Shown in pieces: positions 46,121-57,354 of a stretch of 64,000 nucleotides of DNA. Made by a program: the position numbers and the translations under genes. Origin of the DNA: Biscogniauxia marginata (Eukaryota; Ascomycota; Sordariomycetes; Xylariales; Xylariaceae); NCBI GenBank assembly GCA_022695795.1, contig MU404063.1, positions 372,001 through 436,000 on the forward strand, written 5' to 3'. How positions within the stretch are numbered: position 1 is the stretch's first letter; each line of letters opens with the position of its first letter. The notes under the pieces were generated by a model that saw only the letters and a list, made by a program, of their open reading frames with translations, ran no database searches and was not told the origin of the DNA.

Positions 46121-47740
46121 CTAGAAACTTGTGTCAGGAGGACGTCTATCCCGGGGCTGAACCTCGACAGCGGGTACCGCCTGCCCGGCCTCGTCGATTT
46201 CTGGCAGTTTACTATCATGGCCGTGGCGGTTCTTAGCCGTAGCGTTAGCATTCATGATCTCGTCTTCGGTCATCCTCATGATAACGTCCTTGCGGGCAAC
46301 GGCGGGCCAATTGGTGTTACCCTGCTTGGCGGCGTTCTCGGCTTCACTGAGCCACAGGCGCCATTGCGGCGTGCTGGGGGCGGCGCCGCTCCTTTCGACC
46401 CAGGCCGTTCTCTTCGTCGCCCGGATTGCGAACCATAACGTACGCGTGAAGCTCTTGACGCCCTCACGCGGATCGGTTTCGTCCGTGGTCTTGTCTGCGT
46501 CCAGAGATTCAATCGGTGTGACATCGGTGTATTTATACCGGCTCAAGTCCCAGAAGTGGTGCTTGGGAATCAGTCCCATAGTCCAGTAGAGACCATTGAG
46601 GGTGATATAACTCCCACCAATAAAGATCTGGGTAAGCCACTTGCAATTGCCAAGCAGAATGACGGACACCATGAGGAAAAAGGTGCCGATTCCCATGAGC
46701 ACCCGATAGGCCTGTCCACTGACACGATATTCGCACTCTTCAGTACCAGAATACAACTCCCGAGCGACCTCTTCGGTGCACCTAACGAGCAAGAATCCGC
46801 CTTCACGGGTGCGGATTATAACATCGCCTTCAGGTACCTTATTGGTGTGGCTGCGGTTCATAAGGATAGGCCGCCACCAGGAGGCCCAGCCCACGACAGA
46901 GCTGGCCAGAGAAACTAGAGAAACGGCGAGGATGGCGGTCCCATCCTTGTAGTAAGCCGCAAATCCGATGATAGAAAAGGTGAGTATCACAGAAAAGATC
47001 TCGAGGATGTGGATGGGTGAGTATAACGTGGCGGGGATAGCCGGGCGCTTCGACGTATTAGCGAGCGTCGGGTTGGCCACGAAGTCCTGTACTTTCTCCC
47101 GCATTGTCGCCCGCCTCGTTATACCCTGCGTTGGTGGTTGGGGACCGGCCTCAACATCGGCACTCGGGCTGAATCTTGCGGTGCCCGTCGGGCTGTCTGG
47201 TCCACTCTTGTCATTGGGATCTAGTGACGGCCCTGGCAAACGGACCGAGCGTGTTGGCGATAGAGCGGAATTCGTTCTCCTAGTTCGGAGAATTCTTGGA
47301 AAAATACCCGCACCATTTGTGACGGGCTGGGGCACTTCCATTCCGCCCGCATTATTGAGGTCTGTATGTTTGATCTCCATAATCTTGAAGGCGAATGGTG
47401 GCAACTCGTCGAGGGGGTGGATGATGTTGGCGAAGAAGCCTACGGTATCGAGAACGACACCGCTGTAGACACCGGCCATTTTGGCGGTAACTTCGGGGAG
47501 ACGTGTAGGACGGGAGGGCTTGAGAAGAGCCTGCGGCGCGGGAATGATACGTGGGAAGAGGCATAATATGCTCGCGGTGATGGTCTGAGCATGCTCTGCT
47601 ATCGAGGACTCGCCAATGACGGCGAGTAGAGTAACGACGTCGAGACGCCAGCCGTGGGGGCCCTCGCTCCCTGGAACATCGGACGCAAACCAATAAAGAG
47701 GCCTCGTCGGTGACAGATTGTCCGAGTCGGCGTCGGCCAT
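46121..47740 (-). CDS. multi-pass membrane protein of unknown function
   Basis: A single intronless frame of 539 aa. Strong hydrophobic helices occur at about residues 243-263, 268-288, 345-364 and 368-391, and a weaker amphipathic stretch lies near residues 33-65. A proline/serine-rich linker of about 110 residues (140-250) precedes the TM block, and a charged C-terminal region of about 150 residues follows. Between TM2 and TM3 is a conserved-looking soluble segment (DVIIRTREGGFLLVRCTEEVARELY). I recognise the general organisation of fungal-specific membrane orphans but no named family. The clean length, balanced composition and the GC-rich third positions support a real gene. Its role cannot be inferred from the context, since neighbours are unrelated. 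Confidence 0.85.
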   Translation of the reverse strand: MADADSDNLSPTRPLYWFASDVPGSEGPHGWRLDVVTLLAVIGESSIAEHAQTITASILCLFPRIIPAPQALLKPSRPTRLPEVTAKMAGVYSGVVLDTVGFFANIIHPLDELPPFAFKIMEIKHTDLNNAGGMEVPQPVTNGAGIFPRILRTRRTNSALSPTRSVRLPGPSLDPNDKSGPDSPTGTARFSPSADVEAGPQPPTQGITRRATMREKVQDFVANPTLANTSKRPAIPATLYSPIHILEIFSVILTFSIIGFAAYYKDGTAILAVSLVSLASSVVGWASWWRPILMNRSHTNKVPEGDVIIRTREGGFLLVRCTEEVARELYSGTEECEYRVSGQAYRVLMGIGTFFLMVSVILLGNCKWLTQIFIGGSYITLNGLYWTMGLIPKHHFWDLSRYKYTDVTPIESLDADKTTDETDPREGVKSFTRTLWFAIRATKRTAWVERSGAAPSTPQWRLWLSEAENAAKQGNTNWPAVARKDVIMRMTEDEIMNANATAKNRHGHDSKLPEIDEAGQAVPAVEVQPRDRRPPDTSF

Positions 47741-49304
47741 GAGTGATGCCTAGCACCGAGAGAGCGGTAGAGTTTGAGTCGAGAGGAATTGGGTTTGAAG
47801 CTATTTTGGGTCTCCCGCAGCCTCGTCGGGGTCGGGAGACTACCAGACGATTAATTGGCAGAGAATTCGAGTGTCGGAAGTACGATGCAATGAGGGTTCA
47901 AAAAGAGGTATATAGAAGCAAAGCAAAAAGCAACAGCGGTTGTGAATAATACGAAGAAAAATATAGGTTGGGGGCAGAGATGGCCAAGGCAAGCCGGGGG
48001 AGGAAAAAGAACGGTTCACGTTTACGACGTGCGGCCGGTCTGTGTTTGAATCTTAAAAATTGGGGGCGGAGTCGAGAACAAGGGTTGATCCGACCTCATG
48101 ATGAATGAGCCGCGACGGGCCGCACATCACTGAGCTTAGGTAGGTACCTCCTACGGTACTAGGTTTAGCGGGGTAGGTAGGTACCTAATTACGCTAATCA
48201 GCCTATCAGACCCACTGGAGCTCAAGCCAAGTCCACTGAAACGAGTCCCCACTAAGAACTGTTAGTGTAGATCAGCAGTGACCTCAACATGAATACCCAA
48301 CGTGTGTACCTACTAAATGCTTCCCCGTGAGAGACTCAATATATGAAAGAGAGAGAGGGAGGGAGGAGGGGGAGAGCTTGTGCCACGGTAATCCAACACC
48401 ACCCAGCCAACAAAGTCGACTCCATGTTCTGTTGAGAATAGAAACAAATCTGCCTTTGTGCGACTTGACTTGACTCGACTTCCTCGTTGTTTCGATCATT
48501 TTCTTTCCTTTTGTCTGCGCCTCGTGTCACAACCTCTTTGACCGCTAGACGAGATATGTGCATGTTTTCAGCTCATGCAAACAACCTCCAATTCGGCTCC
48601 ATCATATCAACTTGATCTGCTCGATCGTCGGAAAGAGAGAGGGTGGCCAGGTGGCTTAGATGATAACCTACCTGCAGCTCAGTATTCGCCAGACTCTGCA
48701 AGGGAGCCTCGAATGTGTGCGCGGATTTATAAACCGTACAGTATAACACCAATACCAATATGCATGTGGCAGGGGTCCCTAGACAGCATTTGTAACTATT
48801 TCATCATTAATTGCTGCGCTCTCTGCCTTGCATCTACAGGAATCTCGTAGGCGGAGGAAGACAACTCGAACAAATCACCTGCAGGCTAAGTAGCAATACC
48901 AGGCGATTCAGAATGGAAGAAAACAACGGTTTTCATAAGCGCAGAGAGTGAAAGAAAATAGTGTATAGAATAGAATAAAATGAAAATGATAAGGGAAGAG
49001 AGAATTCGTGAGGTACGTGTGTCTAACTGCCTAATAATTAACCTGAACTCCAAAGAAGAAGGGAGAGAGGAAAAGAAAAGAAATAAATCAACAAATGGCC
49101 ACACGAGTCCGCCTATCCGTCCGCCTTATCTGCCCGTGTGTGTTGTATTTGGGTATATCATGCAACCCGACGAAACGCTCCGCAGCCTCGTTTGCCCAAC
49201 ACCAGGAATCTAGGTGAGTCAACAAACGTACAAAATTCCAAAAAGATAAGAGAGAGAAAAAAGAGGAGAAAATCATTAGCGAAACCTCAGGGTTATGCAG
49301 TGTC
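47741..49304. other. 1.5-kb intergenic region
   Basis: It separates two tandem minus-strand genes and should hold the promoter and 5' leader of the membrane orphan plus the 3' UTR of the adenosine deaminase gene. A dense palindromic tract (ACCTACC/TAGGTAGGTACC) lies at 48136-48190 and a GAGAGAGAGGGAGGGAGG purine run near 48350-48375. No gene is seen. Confidence 0.45.
48136..48190. repeat. double copy of the TAGGTAGGTACCT palindrome
   Basis: Two TAGGTAGGTACCT copies lie about 35 bp apart between two minus-strand genes. Confidence 0.7.
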
Positions 49305-51504
49305 TTAAGCCGGCGTTTTCTCTTGCCTCTGCCGTTCCTCAGCTTTCTGCCGCGCCTTTTCTAACTGCACCATCCGCAGAGCCTTCGCGGGTATTTCTTT
49401 GACGCTCGAGTCTCTCCCGGTGTCGCTGTTCTTAATGGCCGCGACGAATTCCCTCCACCGCGTCTGCCACTCGGCTAGCACTCGCTCGCGTTCGGCCTGG
49501 TCTAGACAGGCATGATCTATGCTCCACCGAGCTAGCTGTTCCCATCCATAGAGATTTATCTTGTTATGGCCAACCATGACCTCAAAGAAATCATGCGAGA
49601 GGGTAGACCTGGCAAGAAGAGTTAGAATAAATAAATACAGGCATATAGGCTGACTGGGAGTATACCGGAAAAGAGTACCGTTGTCACTGCTCACCGCGCA
49701 GTGCACATCGTTGTCAAGTAATTCGTATATGTTATGCTCCGTCATTGTTTCCGCAAGTCCCAGTATCATGTTGGATATCGGACATGTCTCCACACAAACA
49801 TTGTTTATCTTCATCTTCTCCATGATGTCTTTCTTGTGAGGCAAGGCATAACCATGACCAATGCGTCGGGACCCGTATTCTAGCGCCCAGTCTAGGTTGT
49901 CTTCAATGTCGTCCGGGGTCTCGCCGCAATGGAACAAGAACGGGATATCGACATTCTCCTCTTCGCATCTTGCTTTGAAAGAGTTGAATTCCTCTTCGAA
50001 GTACTTTAAGGGATACTTCTTGTCGTAGGCCTCCTCACCTACCAGGTCAAAGCCGGCAATGTATTGGGGCCACTCTTTCTTGAACTCGATGCATTGTTCT
50101 AAAGCCTCTTGAACTTGCGCTTTCGAAAAAGACCGAGGAGTGCAGTAAATAACCTTGAGACCACCGAAGGAGGGCCTGTGGCCATTACCCAAAGGGAGTC
50201 CGGTTATTTCATCGAGGATGGCACTCCCGTCCTGGTGCAATTTTCGGTTCTCCTTAATCCGACGGTCTTCCGTCATGTCCCCTATGTCTACCATGAAACG
50301 TTCATATTCCTCGATAATAATCTCCATAGTGCGACGATTGTCGATATTACTTTTCTGCCCATTGTCCTGGAGAATTTGATTGCTAGGCATGAAATTCGGC
50401 CGAATCTCTGCATATTGTACGTTGTCTCGGACAAATTCTTCTAGACACTTTCTAGTGTATGCTCTGAAGGCTGTTTCGTAGTTGAATAACCCCTTCATCA
50501 TTTTAGTGCGGCCATTAAACTTATCCCAGGCGCTGATCAGCAGAGTCAGTATGGTTGCCTCTGTAGATTTACATGGTAACTTACTTTGCAGCCCGTTTGC
50601 GTATGTCGTAAAACTCACTTTCCTGGTATCTCTTCTGGATGTCTTCTGGCCATCCTGACTCGGCCGCCTCAACTTTTTCTTTGCTCTCCTCCGCTCTCGC
50701 GTAGTTTAGCGGCTGATAAATGGCATCGACCTCTTCTTTGCTGAATACGAGCTTGCTAGTAAGCCAGTCGTCGCAATCCACGTGTTCTAAAGGCCTGTGT
50801 GATTCCCATTGCTGGCGGAAATACTGATATCGCATTTCTGTGCCGCTCTTGTAGTCGTTACTGAAAAGGTTGGGACCGTGCTCGTCATGCGCAGTTATTC
50901 TACCGTGCTTAGACTTCTTGAGCTTGAGCCCGTCGGCCTTCTCTGTCCCCCCCCAGAGAGTGTCGAAATGGCGGAGACTAAATTCGATCTTGCAGTTCGC
51001 TAAGTTGTCCCTAGATACTAATTGGCGATCGCTCCAGATGTACATGTTCTCCATTTCCTTGGCATGGTCTAAGAGAAACTTGGGCAGGAGGGTGGAATTA
51101 AAGTGAATATGTAAGTGCGCGCCCTTGGGCATCTGCTGCGCGATCAGAAATAGATCAGTGTTGTCGATCAAGTCGACGTTCCTGGAGAAGTGGTCGCCGA
51201 CGAAACGACGATGTTCTCGTCCATCGGCACCTGCCAGGGGTGGCTGTTGGCCAAAGAACTTAAAGGTATCCGTCTTGGTCTGTAGGACCATCTCGTTGGC
51301 GGTGGTGTCGCTGTTCGCATGGTTCACTATGGCACCTTGGAAGCCAAGGCGATGCTTCGATTGCTGCTCTGCTTTGCTAGACATCCTGACCCAATGATGT
51401 TGCAGAATATGTCTACGGATATGTGAGCGTAAAGGTGATCTGACGCCCTTCTCATATTGGTCGGAATCAAGCTCTTTATCAAGTCTGCTCCAGCAACCAC
51501 CCAT
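49305..51504 (-). CDS. ADA2/CECR1-type adenosine deaminase (ADGF family)
   Basis: Three exons (51504-50585, 50532-49666, 49608-49305) with introns of 52 and 57 nt give 696 aa. The metal centre is complete: HLHIH near residues 130-134, FLFHCGET with the catalytic Glu, RIGHGYAL, and SSDNGTLF with the metal-binding Asp. CPISN and the GWEQLARWSIDHACL helix also fit the ADGF subfamily. Between the N-terminal dimerisation-like region and the barrel is the fungal AWDKFNGRTKMMKGLFNYETAFRAYTRKCLEEFV segment, which appears only when the 52-nt intron is removed. Family knowledge: the enzymes deaminate adenosine or 2'-deoxyadenosine to inosine forms in purine salvage. Animal ADA2 is secreted, but no signal peptide is visible here. 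The N-terminus MGGCWSRL instead fits N-myristoylation plus palmitoylation. The C-terminus ends in a charged helix (KARQKAEERQRQEK). Confidence 0.95.
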
Positions 51505-52421
51505 GAGTGCTAGGTTGTGATGATGAACGGAGAATGGGCTATGCTCTTCTGTGTGGCCCTCAGATATGACGAGGGCTGGATAAGCGCGGCTATTAAAGAA
51601 GGGTCTATCCTGGTCGGGATTATTGAATGGTACCTATTTAAGGGAGGTATGTACTTTCTTTAGCGACTTGCTAAGTTGGCTCCCTTGGTGACGGTCATTT
51701 CATGTTCTTTATTTTAGTAAATGGAGTGGAGTGAAGTAGCGTTGGCGCTACGAGCGGGCCAAGTTGAAAGACACCTACATGTATGCAGCCTTGGAACCTT
51801 CAACAAGGCTGGTCTACGGTAGTGGTCTAGGTAGGTATGTATGTAGTTTGTAAACGCCGGGAACCGAAGCGACGTGGAAACATGGGTGGTTAGGTACATA
51901 CCTACCTGTGGATCCCCCAGTGGAAGGTCCCGCCAGACCTTTTACCTGGTACTGTACCTTATGTACCTAGTTACAGCTGCATGTACATAGGTAACTGTAG
52001 GTATACTATGTAGGTAGCGGGGGCGGGGCCCATGTCCATAGCGACCTCATGGATACCTAAGCGATATACCTAGTATATGCTTATATCAGTATGTACATAT
52101 ATTATAGGCTAGATTGATCCATGTGGCGCTAATAATAAATCAGCCTTACCGTGCCCTGCATAACAGACAATTCTTCAACACCTGGGAATTAACTGCTACC
52201 TACATGTAACCTACTACTCAGCATTCCCGGCCAAAATAGAGGCCGTTTTCGCTCGCCATCGATGTGCCTGGTTTCGAAAAGCTCACTGTTGGTTCCACAT
52301 ATCCCTGGATAATGTCATTCACTCGATGCTACGCCTGAAAATACACGCAATAAAGTACACGGGAGTCATTGAATCCTGACGTGGCCCTGCCCGTGCATCC
52401 TCGCTGGTTGGTAGTATGGAT

Positions 52422-52449
52422 GTACATACATACACACATACATACATAC
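52422..52449. repeat. (CATA)n microsatellite
   Basis: CATA units interrupted by one CACA unit. Confidence 0.85.
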
Positions 52450-55440
52450 GCAGACCAAGACGGCCAACTTACGAGCCATCGGCACTTGACATGTTTTACG
52501 TACGGTCCTATGATCAATCAACGTTTTAACCTAATCACCATTACATATTGTTTGCTAGTGCTTTGAAACATTTCCGCTTGCAGACTGAGTCGCGAGGCGC
52601 AAGCGAGGGGGCCTCCAAGAGGCGATAGCATCATCATTAAGTGTAAAAAGAAAAAAAAGAAGAAAAGAAGAAGAAGAACCAAACAACAAAGCTTGGGGGG
52701 AGACAAGGTCAGCTGCCGTACGCACATTTGAGTACTTGGCTGTAACCATCTCTTCGGCATCTTCAGCATACAATACATCCTCTTCAGTATCTCGCTAGAC
52801 TACCATCGGCCACCCCATCCTAGAACGGACTACTTACACCAGTACGAACCGGACTTTCTTCACCGTCATATGAAATGAAACATCCATCATAACTATGAGA
52901 AAAGAGCATAGCGAGATACAAATAGCGCTAACAGGAATCAAACCTAAACTCGCTGATACTTTGACTCGATGGAGCATCACGAGAAATAACTTTCTCCCGA
53001 GTCTGTGCCACGACAAAGGACCACCCGCAGGGGTCTCAACCTCCTAGCGCCATTATGCGATTGCAAACCAAATCCATACGCTCTTTTCCATTAACCATGG
53101 CGATGGACTAGGCGATGGTGCGACAGCCACGTGGCGGAGGTTTGGCCTGAGCTTATTTGAAATGAGGAAGAAACTATCTGAATACCAGCCTCTGCTGTCC
53201 ATGAGGGGGCTAGGTGTGGTAAACTTACGACGGTGCCAACCACGGAATCGATACTAGATACGATAGTTTGATGGAGGGCGGAATGTGAGAGTAACAGGAT
53301 TAGCTCTGGTCTGACGAGTGAGTAGGCACTCAACCTCGAATCCGCCAATATAACCCAACGACGATAGTTCTACGCTTGCACCAGCAGATTTAACGATGGC
53401 TTAGCATCGGGCGGATTACGAAGTCACTCGAATATCGCAACAAGTACTTGTGGATTCTTTTCTCTCCTGGGTGATTAGAGTATCTCCTTGAAGCTATGGG
53501 CCAGTACCACGAACCTTGACACATCTCAGCCGCGAAACACGGTCGTTCTATTGTGGTCGGAACTTGAATAACCAATCACTACGTCTGCATCGCAACTAGG
53601 TCACATATATGCTGCTATCACCAAGGTGTTCGCCGGCGGGTTAAGGGTTAGTTGCAGTTGTCATCTGTATTTAGACTATACTCTAAAGGAGATGGTTCGC
53701 AACCTCCCAGCCACGGTACCCGATCAAACTCCACATCTCGACGAGCTAAATCACTACGCCGGATAGTTATCCGGAACTCTGGCGACTCTGCGCCACTCGC
53801 TCCTCCCTCTTCTCGACAACACCAGACGGGGTACGCTGACTCGTGGTCATTGTCTTGTCCTAAAGATTTACAACAGATCTGCTCGAGTGGACGATACGTA
53901 GGCTTCCTACGTCCCGCGGTAGTCATTTAGCTCGACTCACCACGGCCTGACTCGTCAGAATATACGATACGTGGAAGCACCGCCATGCTCGCTCGAATTC
54001 GCAAAATACCTTGTATCTTAGTACCCACGTTAAGATTGCCTTGTGGAAAGATCAGGCATATTTCAATATCGCATTATCGGGGCCGCCGCGGGACAGGAGA
54101 GAGAGAGAACTTCACCGCTCTCCAGAACAACGATTCGAGTCCGCCTTGGGCCCTCATACATAATATATGGAGTGGAGTGGTTCAACATCCCAATCTCCAC
54201 GTGGTCCTCGTGGCGATCGGGCATTATATGTGAGCAGTCATGTGGGTATCGAGATCCGCTTCGACACACGGACATTTTTTCCTTTCGGATCTCCACGCCG
54301 TCTAATCGGTCGCCATGGCTTTTCAGCATCCACAGCCACACTTCCCCGATGAGCTATATCATTTTTTCCCCCCCGACGAGTCATAGCATCACGGAGAAAC
54401 GCAGAAAGCAAGGGAGTGAAAAGGGGGGATGGAGAGCGAGCGCATTGACATGCAGTGCCGCGGCACATACATACTAACGGCGCTCCGCTCCACTTCTAGG
54501 ACTTCTTCCCAGCTTGGATTCGGCCTGTCAAACAAGATTAGCAACGCAGCTAGATGTCTTTCTAGCTAGGATTGAAACAGAGTTAGCGATAGCTCAATTG
54601 CTTTGGGCAACGACGGCATGACGGGGAACTAGGCTTAAGGTAATGTTGGTGGTTTTTCCACTTCTTTGCGTTTCGCTCACTCCCGACATGTTGGACGCCC
54701 CTCTCTTCTTCTCCCTCCTCCCCCCTATTACCCCACACGCGAAGGAGTAGGTACTCCTTTTGTCGGTGTAATCTGGACATTAGGTACCTATTCTGGTCCC
54801 GTCGAATATACTTGTATGCGATATCGACGACGCTATATACGTGCCTATAGGGTCCTTCCTTCTATGTTCATGTCCAACCTAGGCATTTTCCATCTCGTCG
54901 ACGATACGGCAGAGATTCCCGGAAAGGACGAAGGTGGGTGAGGGGAGGCTGGGGGGGGGCTAGAAAAACAACACCTTGTTGTTTCGAGCCCTTATGATAG
55001 ATTGTTTCGTAGGTAAGATAAGGTAAAGTAAAGTAAGGTAGATCTGCGGCTACGGAATCTTATCCTCCCAATGAACGGTTCACATTAGCGGTGAAGAGTC
55101 TTAACTGGTTCACCGGGAAGTAGGGAGAGACGATACGATACTCCCTCAGGTTCTACGGTACCCAATGAGCAGGTGACAGGTCGCACCTATCTTACCTATC
55201 CGTCCTTAGGTAGGTCGAATATGACTTGTAAGGGAAGAGAGATGAGAAAGGGAAGGAGATGCTCTACTGAGGGTGGCTGGGTATATAGGTAATATGCCGT
55301 GTAGATCCTTTGGCCAACTAGCTGATGTACCTTCACATCAACGAATTGGCCACTCGGGGGAAGGAATTGTATAGAGTCTAGAACCCATCCGGTGGGCTTA
55401 TTAATTATATGCATACACAAATTCTAAGGTATCTACTACC

Positions 55441-55459
55441 TATTTATTTATTTATTTAC
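55441..55459. repeat. (TATT)n microsatellite
   Basis: Four to five tandem TATT units. Confidence 0.85.
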
Positions 55460-56016
55460 TCGACAAGGGGTTTCTCTCCGCAGAGGTCCTTGACGAAAGG
55501 CCGAGGAGCGACTTGACCAGAAGTGAACCGCAGAGGGGGGGAAATCTCATTCCGTCAACGTAGAAATCGAGATATAGCCTTGGAGAGAAAGCTTTCAGCC
55601 GCGCGTATTACCATGAACAGACACTGTAAGGCTTCTCGCCCGCAATGAGGTGTATTATCCCAATGAAGCCTGTAACAGTCGGAGTCACTAGAATTGATAT
55701 CAATCCTGAGGTAGAAACCAGAAAAAACATACATCTTCTCCAAACATTACTCATGGTAAGGTAAAGGTCGTGGGGAATGCCGCCGAACAGTATGCCGAAT
55801 GCCAACGGGATAATCGTGTGGTTAGGATAGGTTTGTTCAAACTTCACACTGACCCGCCTGGCTACCTAGTTGAGATTCTAACTAGACTTGTTGGCAGCGG
55901 CCTTGTCTCTTGCGATAGTTTTTTGGAATTTGGCTGAGACAGGCTTTCCCTTTTTTTAGGTATTTAGTAAGGGTTCGAGAAGAGTGCTGGGCCAATTAAG
56001 CTTTGTTCGATTTCTT

Positions 56017-57354
56017 CTAGTCGTCGAACTTCACACTTCGGCTTGTATTGACGTCCAAGGCACCGCCCTTGTAGCTTCCACGCTTCTTCTTGTTCTTCTC
56101 CTTAGTGAAACCCTTGCCTTTGGTGATGATGAGATCCTGGTGAGCCTTGTCGCCATACGCATGGGAGATGTAGGCATTTGAAGAAAACTTCGGGTCCACG
56201 ACTACATCCTTGCGAATGCGAGAAAATGGTTCGTTCTGGGTTTTGGTACCCTTCACTCCATTCTTACCGCGATTGCTGGTCTTTACAGTGCTTGGATCAG
56301 GGGGGAGAGGGGCGAACTCAGGAGAAGGCTTCTGTAGGGTCGCAGAGGTATCTGATCCTGTACCGCTCGCGGCCTTGTCCTTAGACTTCCCGTTTTCAGA
56401 TTCGGAATCGGATTCACTGGAAGACGAAGAGCTGGAATCGGGCAGCGGCACGTTGGCAGCGACTTCTACCTCGTTCTCGGATTCCGACTCAGATTCGGAG
56501 GAGGACGATTCGGACGAGGAACTAGAGGAAGAACTGTCACCGCCGGATTGCAATTTCTTTGAGGGCTTGGGTTCAGCGGGCTTGGCTTCCTCTTCATCAT
56601 CAGAACTTTCGTCGGAAGAGGATTCGGACGATGACGCTGACGACGAGCTGTCATCTGAGCTATCGCTAGTCTTGGCCTTCTTTGCCTGCGGTTTCTCGTC
56701 CTCGGAGCTAGAGTCGGACATGTCTTCATCAGAATCGGACTCGGAAGATGAGCTCTCACTGTCAGACTCAGCCTTCCGCTTCAACGGGTTGACTTTCGTA
56801 GCTGTCTTGCTGACGGAAGCACTAGGCGCAGGGACGGTAGCGGCCTCTGCCTCACTATCGCTGCTGCTGTCACTGTCACTGTCGCTGGAGCTGGAGCTGG
56901 AGCTAGAGCTATCCGACGAGTCGGAGCTGGTCGCATCAGCTACCGGCGCATCGGCCATTGCGATATCCTCGCTGTCAGAGCTATCTGAGCTATCTGAGCT
57001 ATCGTCGCTGCTGCTGCTGCTGCTGCTGACTTTGGTGATCTTCTTGAGAGTGGACTTGTTGGCAGTGCTCGGCGTGGCGTCCTTGCTAGAAAATGTCTCC
57101 CAGGTCTGGAAGACGCTGACGAGAGAGTGATGCTGCTTGTCCTTGCTCTTCGCGGTGTTTTGAGCCTTCCAGCCCTTCTTGGCTCGGTGCTTCTGAAACT
57201 CGCGATGGGCATTGTCAAAGCCCTGGTCGGACAGGAAGGACTCGACGAGGTCCATGAGATGAGCAGGAGGTGCTTGACTAGCAGGAGACGGGGCGGCAGC
57301 TGCTTGCTTGACCGCTTTCTTTCCCTTCTTGTCTTTCTTGTCCTTATTGGCCAT
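56017..57354 (-). CDS. SRP40: SRP40/Nopp140-like nucleolar phosphoprotein
   Basis: One exon encoding 445 aa. After a Lys-rich start (MANKDKKDKKGKK) a LisH-like helix pair (LMDLVESFLSDQGFDNAHREF, about residues 34-54) is followed by about 220 residues made of Ser/Asp/Glu tracts (SSSSSSSSDD-type blocks) separated by Lys/Ala/Pro linkers, the hallmark of Nopp140 and yeast Srp40. The last 70 residues hold the SRP40 C-terminal domain: PFSRIRKDVVVDPKF, AYISHAYGDKAHQDLIITKGKGFTKEKNKKKRGSYKGG and VKFDD. Family knowledge: these proteins are CK2-phosphorylated nucleolar chaperones for box C/D and H/ACA snoRNPs. The chosen start is the ATG at 57354, which begins the Lys-rich block. An in-frame ATG at 57498 would add 48 Ser/Thr/Asn-rich residues of no known function. 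Long plus-strand frames across the serine tracts are shadows. Confidence 0.93.
   Translation of the reverse strand: MANKDKKDKKGKKAVKQAAAAPSPASQAPPAHLMDLVESFLSDQGFDNAHREFQKHRAKKGWKAQNTAKSKDKQHHSLVSVFQTWETFSSKDATPSTANKSTLKKITKVSSSSSSSDDSSDSSDSSDSEDIAMADAPVADATSSDSSDSSSSSSSSSDSDSDSSSDSEAEAATVPAPSASVSKTATKVNPLKRKAESDSESSSSESDSDEDMSDSSSEDEKPQAKKAKTSDSSDDSSSSASSSESSSDESSDDEEEAKPAEPKPSKKLQSGGDSSSSSSSSESSSSESESESENEVEVAANVPLPDSSSSSSSESDSESENGKSKDKAASGTGSDTSATLQKPSPEFAPLPPDPSTVKTSNRGKNGVKGTKTQNEPFSRIRKDVVVDPKFSSNAYISHAYGDKAHQDLIITKGKGFTKEKNKKKRGSYKGGALDVNTSRSVKFDD

Larger units (their letters stand above)
51505..56016. other. 4.5-kb gene-poor region
   Basis: No recognisable protein on either strand; frames of 60-140 codons overlap each other on both strands and have no domain signals. 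Contents: ACCTACC/TAGGTAGG palindromic tracts (about 51830-51910 and 51950-52015, 54780, 55189-55215), a CATA/TACA microsatellite at 52422-52449, a (TATT)n run at 55441-55459, and AAGGTAAAGTAAAGTAAGG-like tandem words near 55016-55042. The side near 51505 is the deaminase promoter; the side near 56016 includes the SRP40-like 3' UTR. Confidence 0.45.

Noticed and set aside
53600..54500. Overlapping frames of 60-144 codons on both strands
   Set aside because: They occur mutually on both strands, lack splice partners and carry no domain; treated as chance frames.
56210..57130. 306-codon plus-strand frame rich in Ser, Glu, Leu and Asp
   Set aside because: It is the reverse complement of the Ser/Asp/Glu repeats of the SRP40-like gene, whose minus-strand frame has recognisable LisH-like and C-terminal domains.
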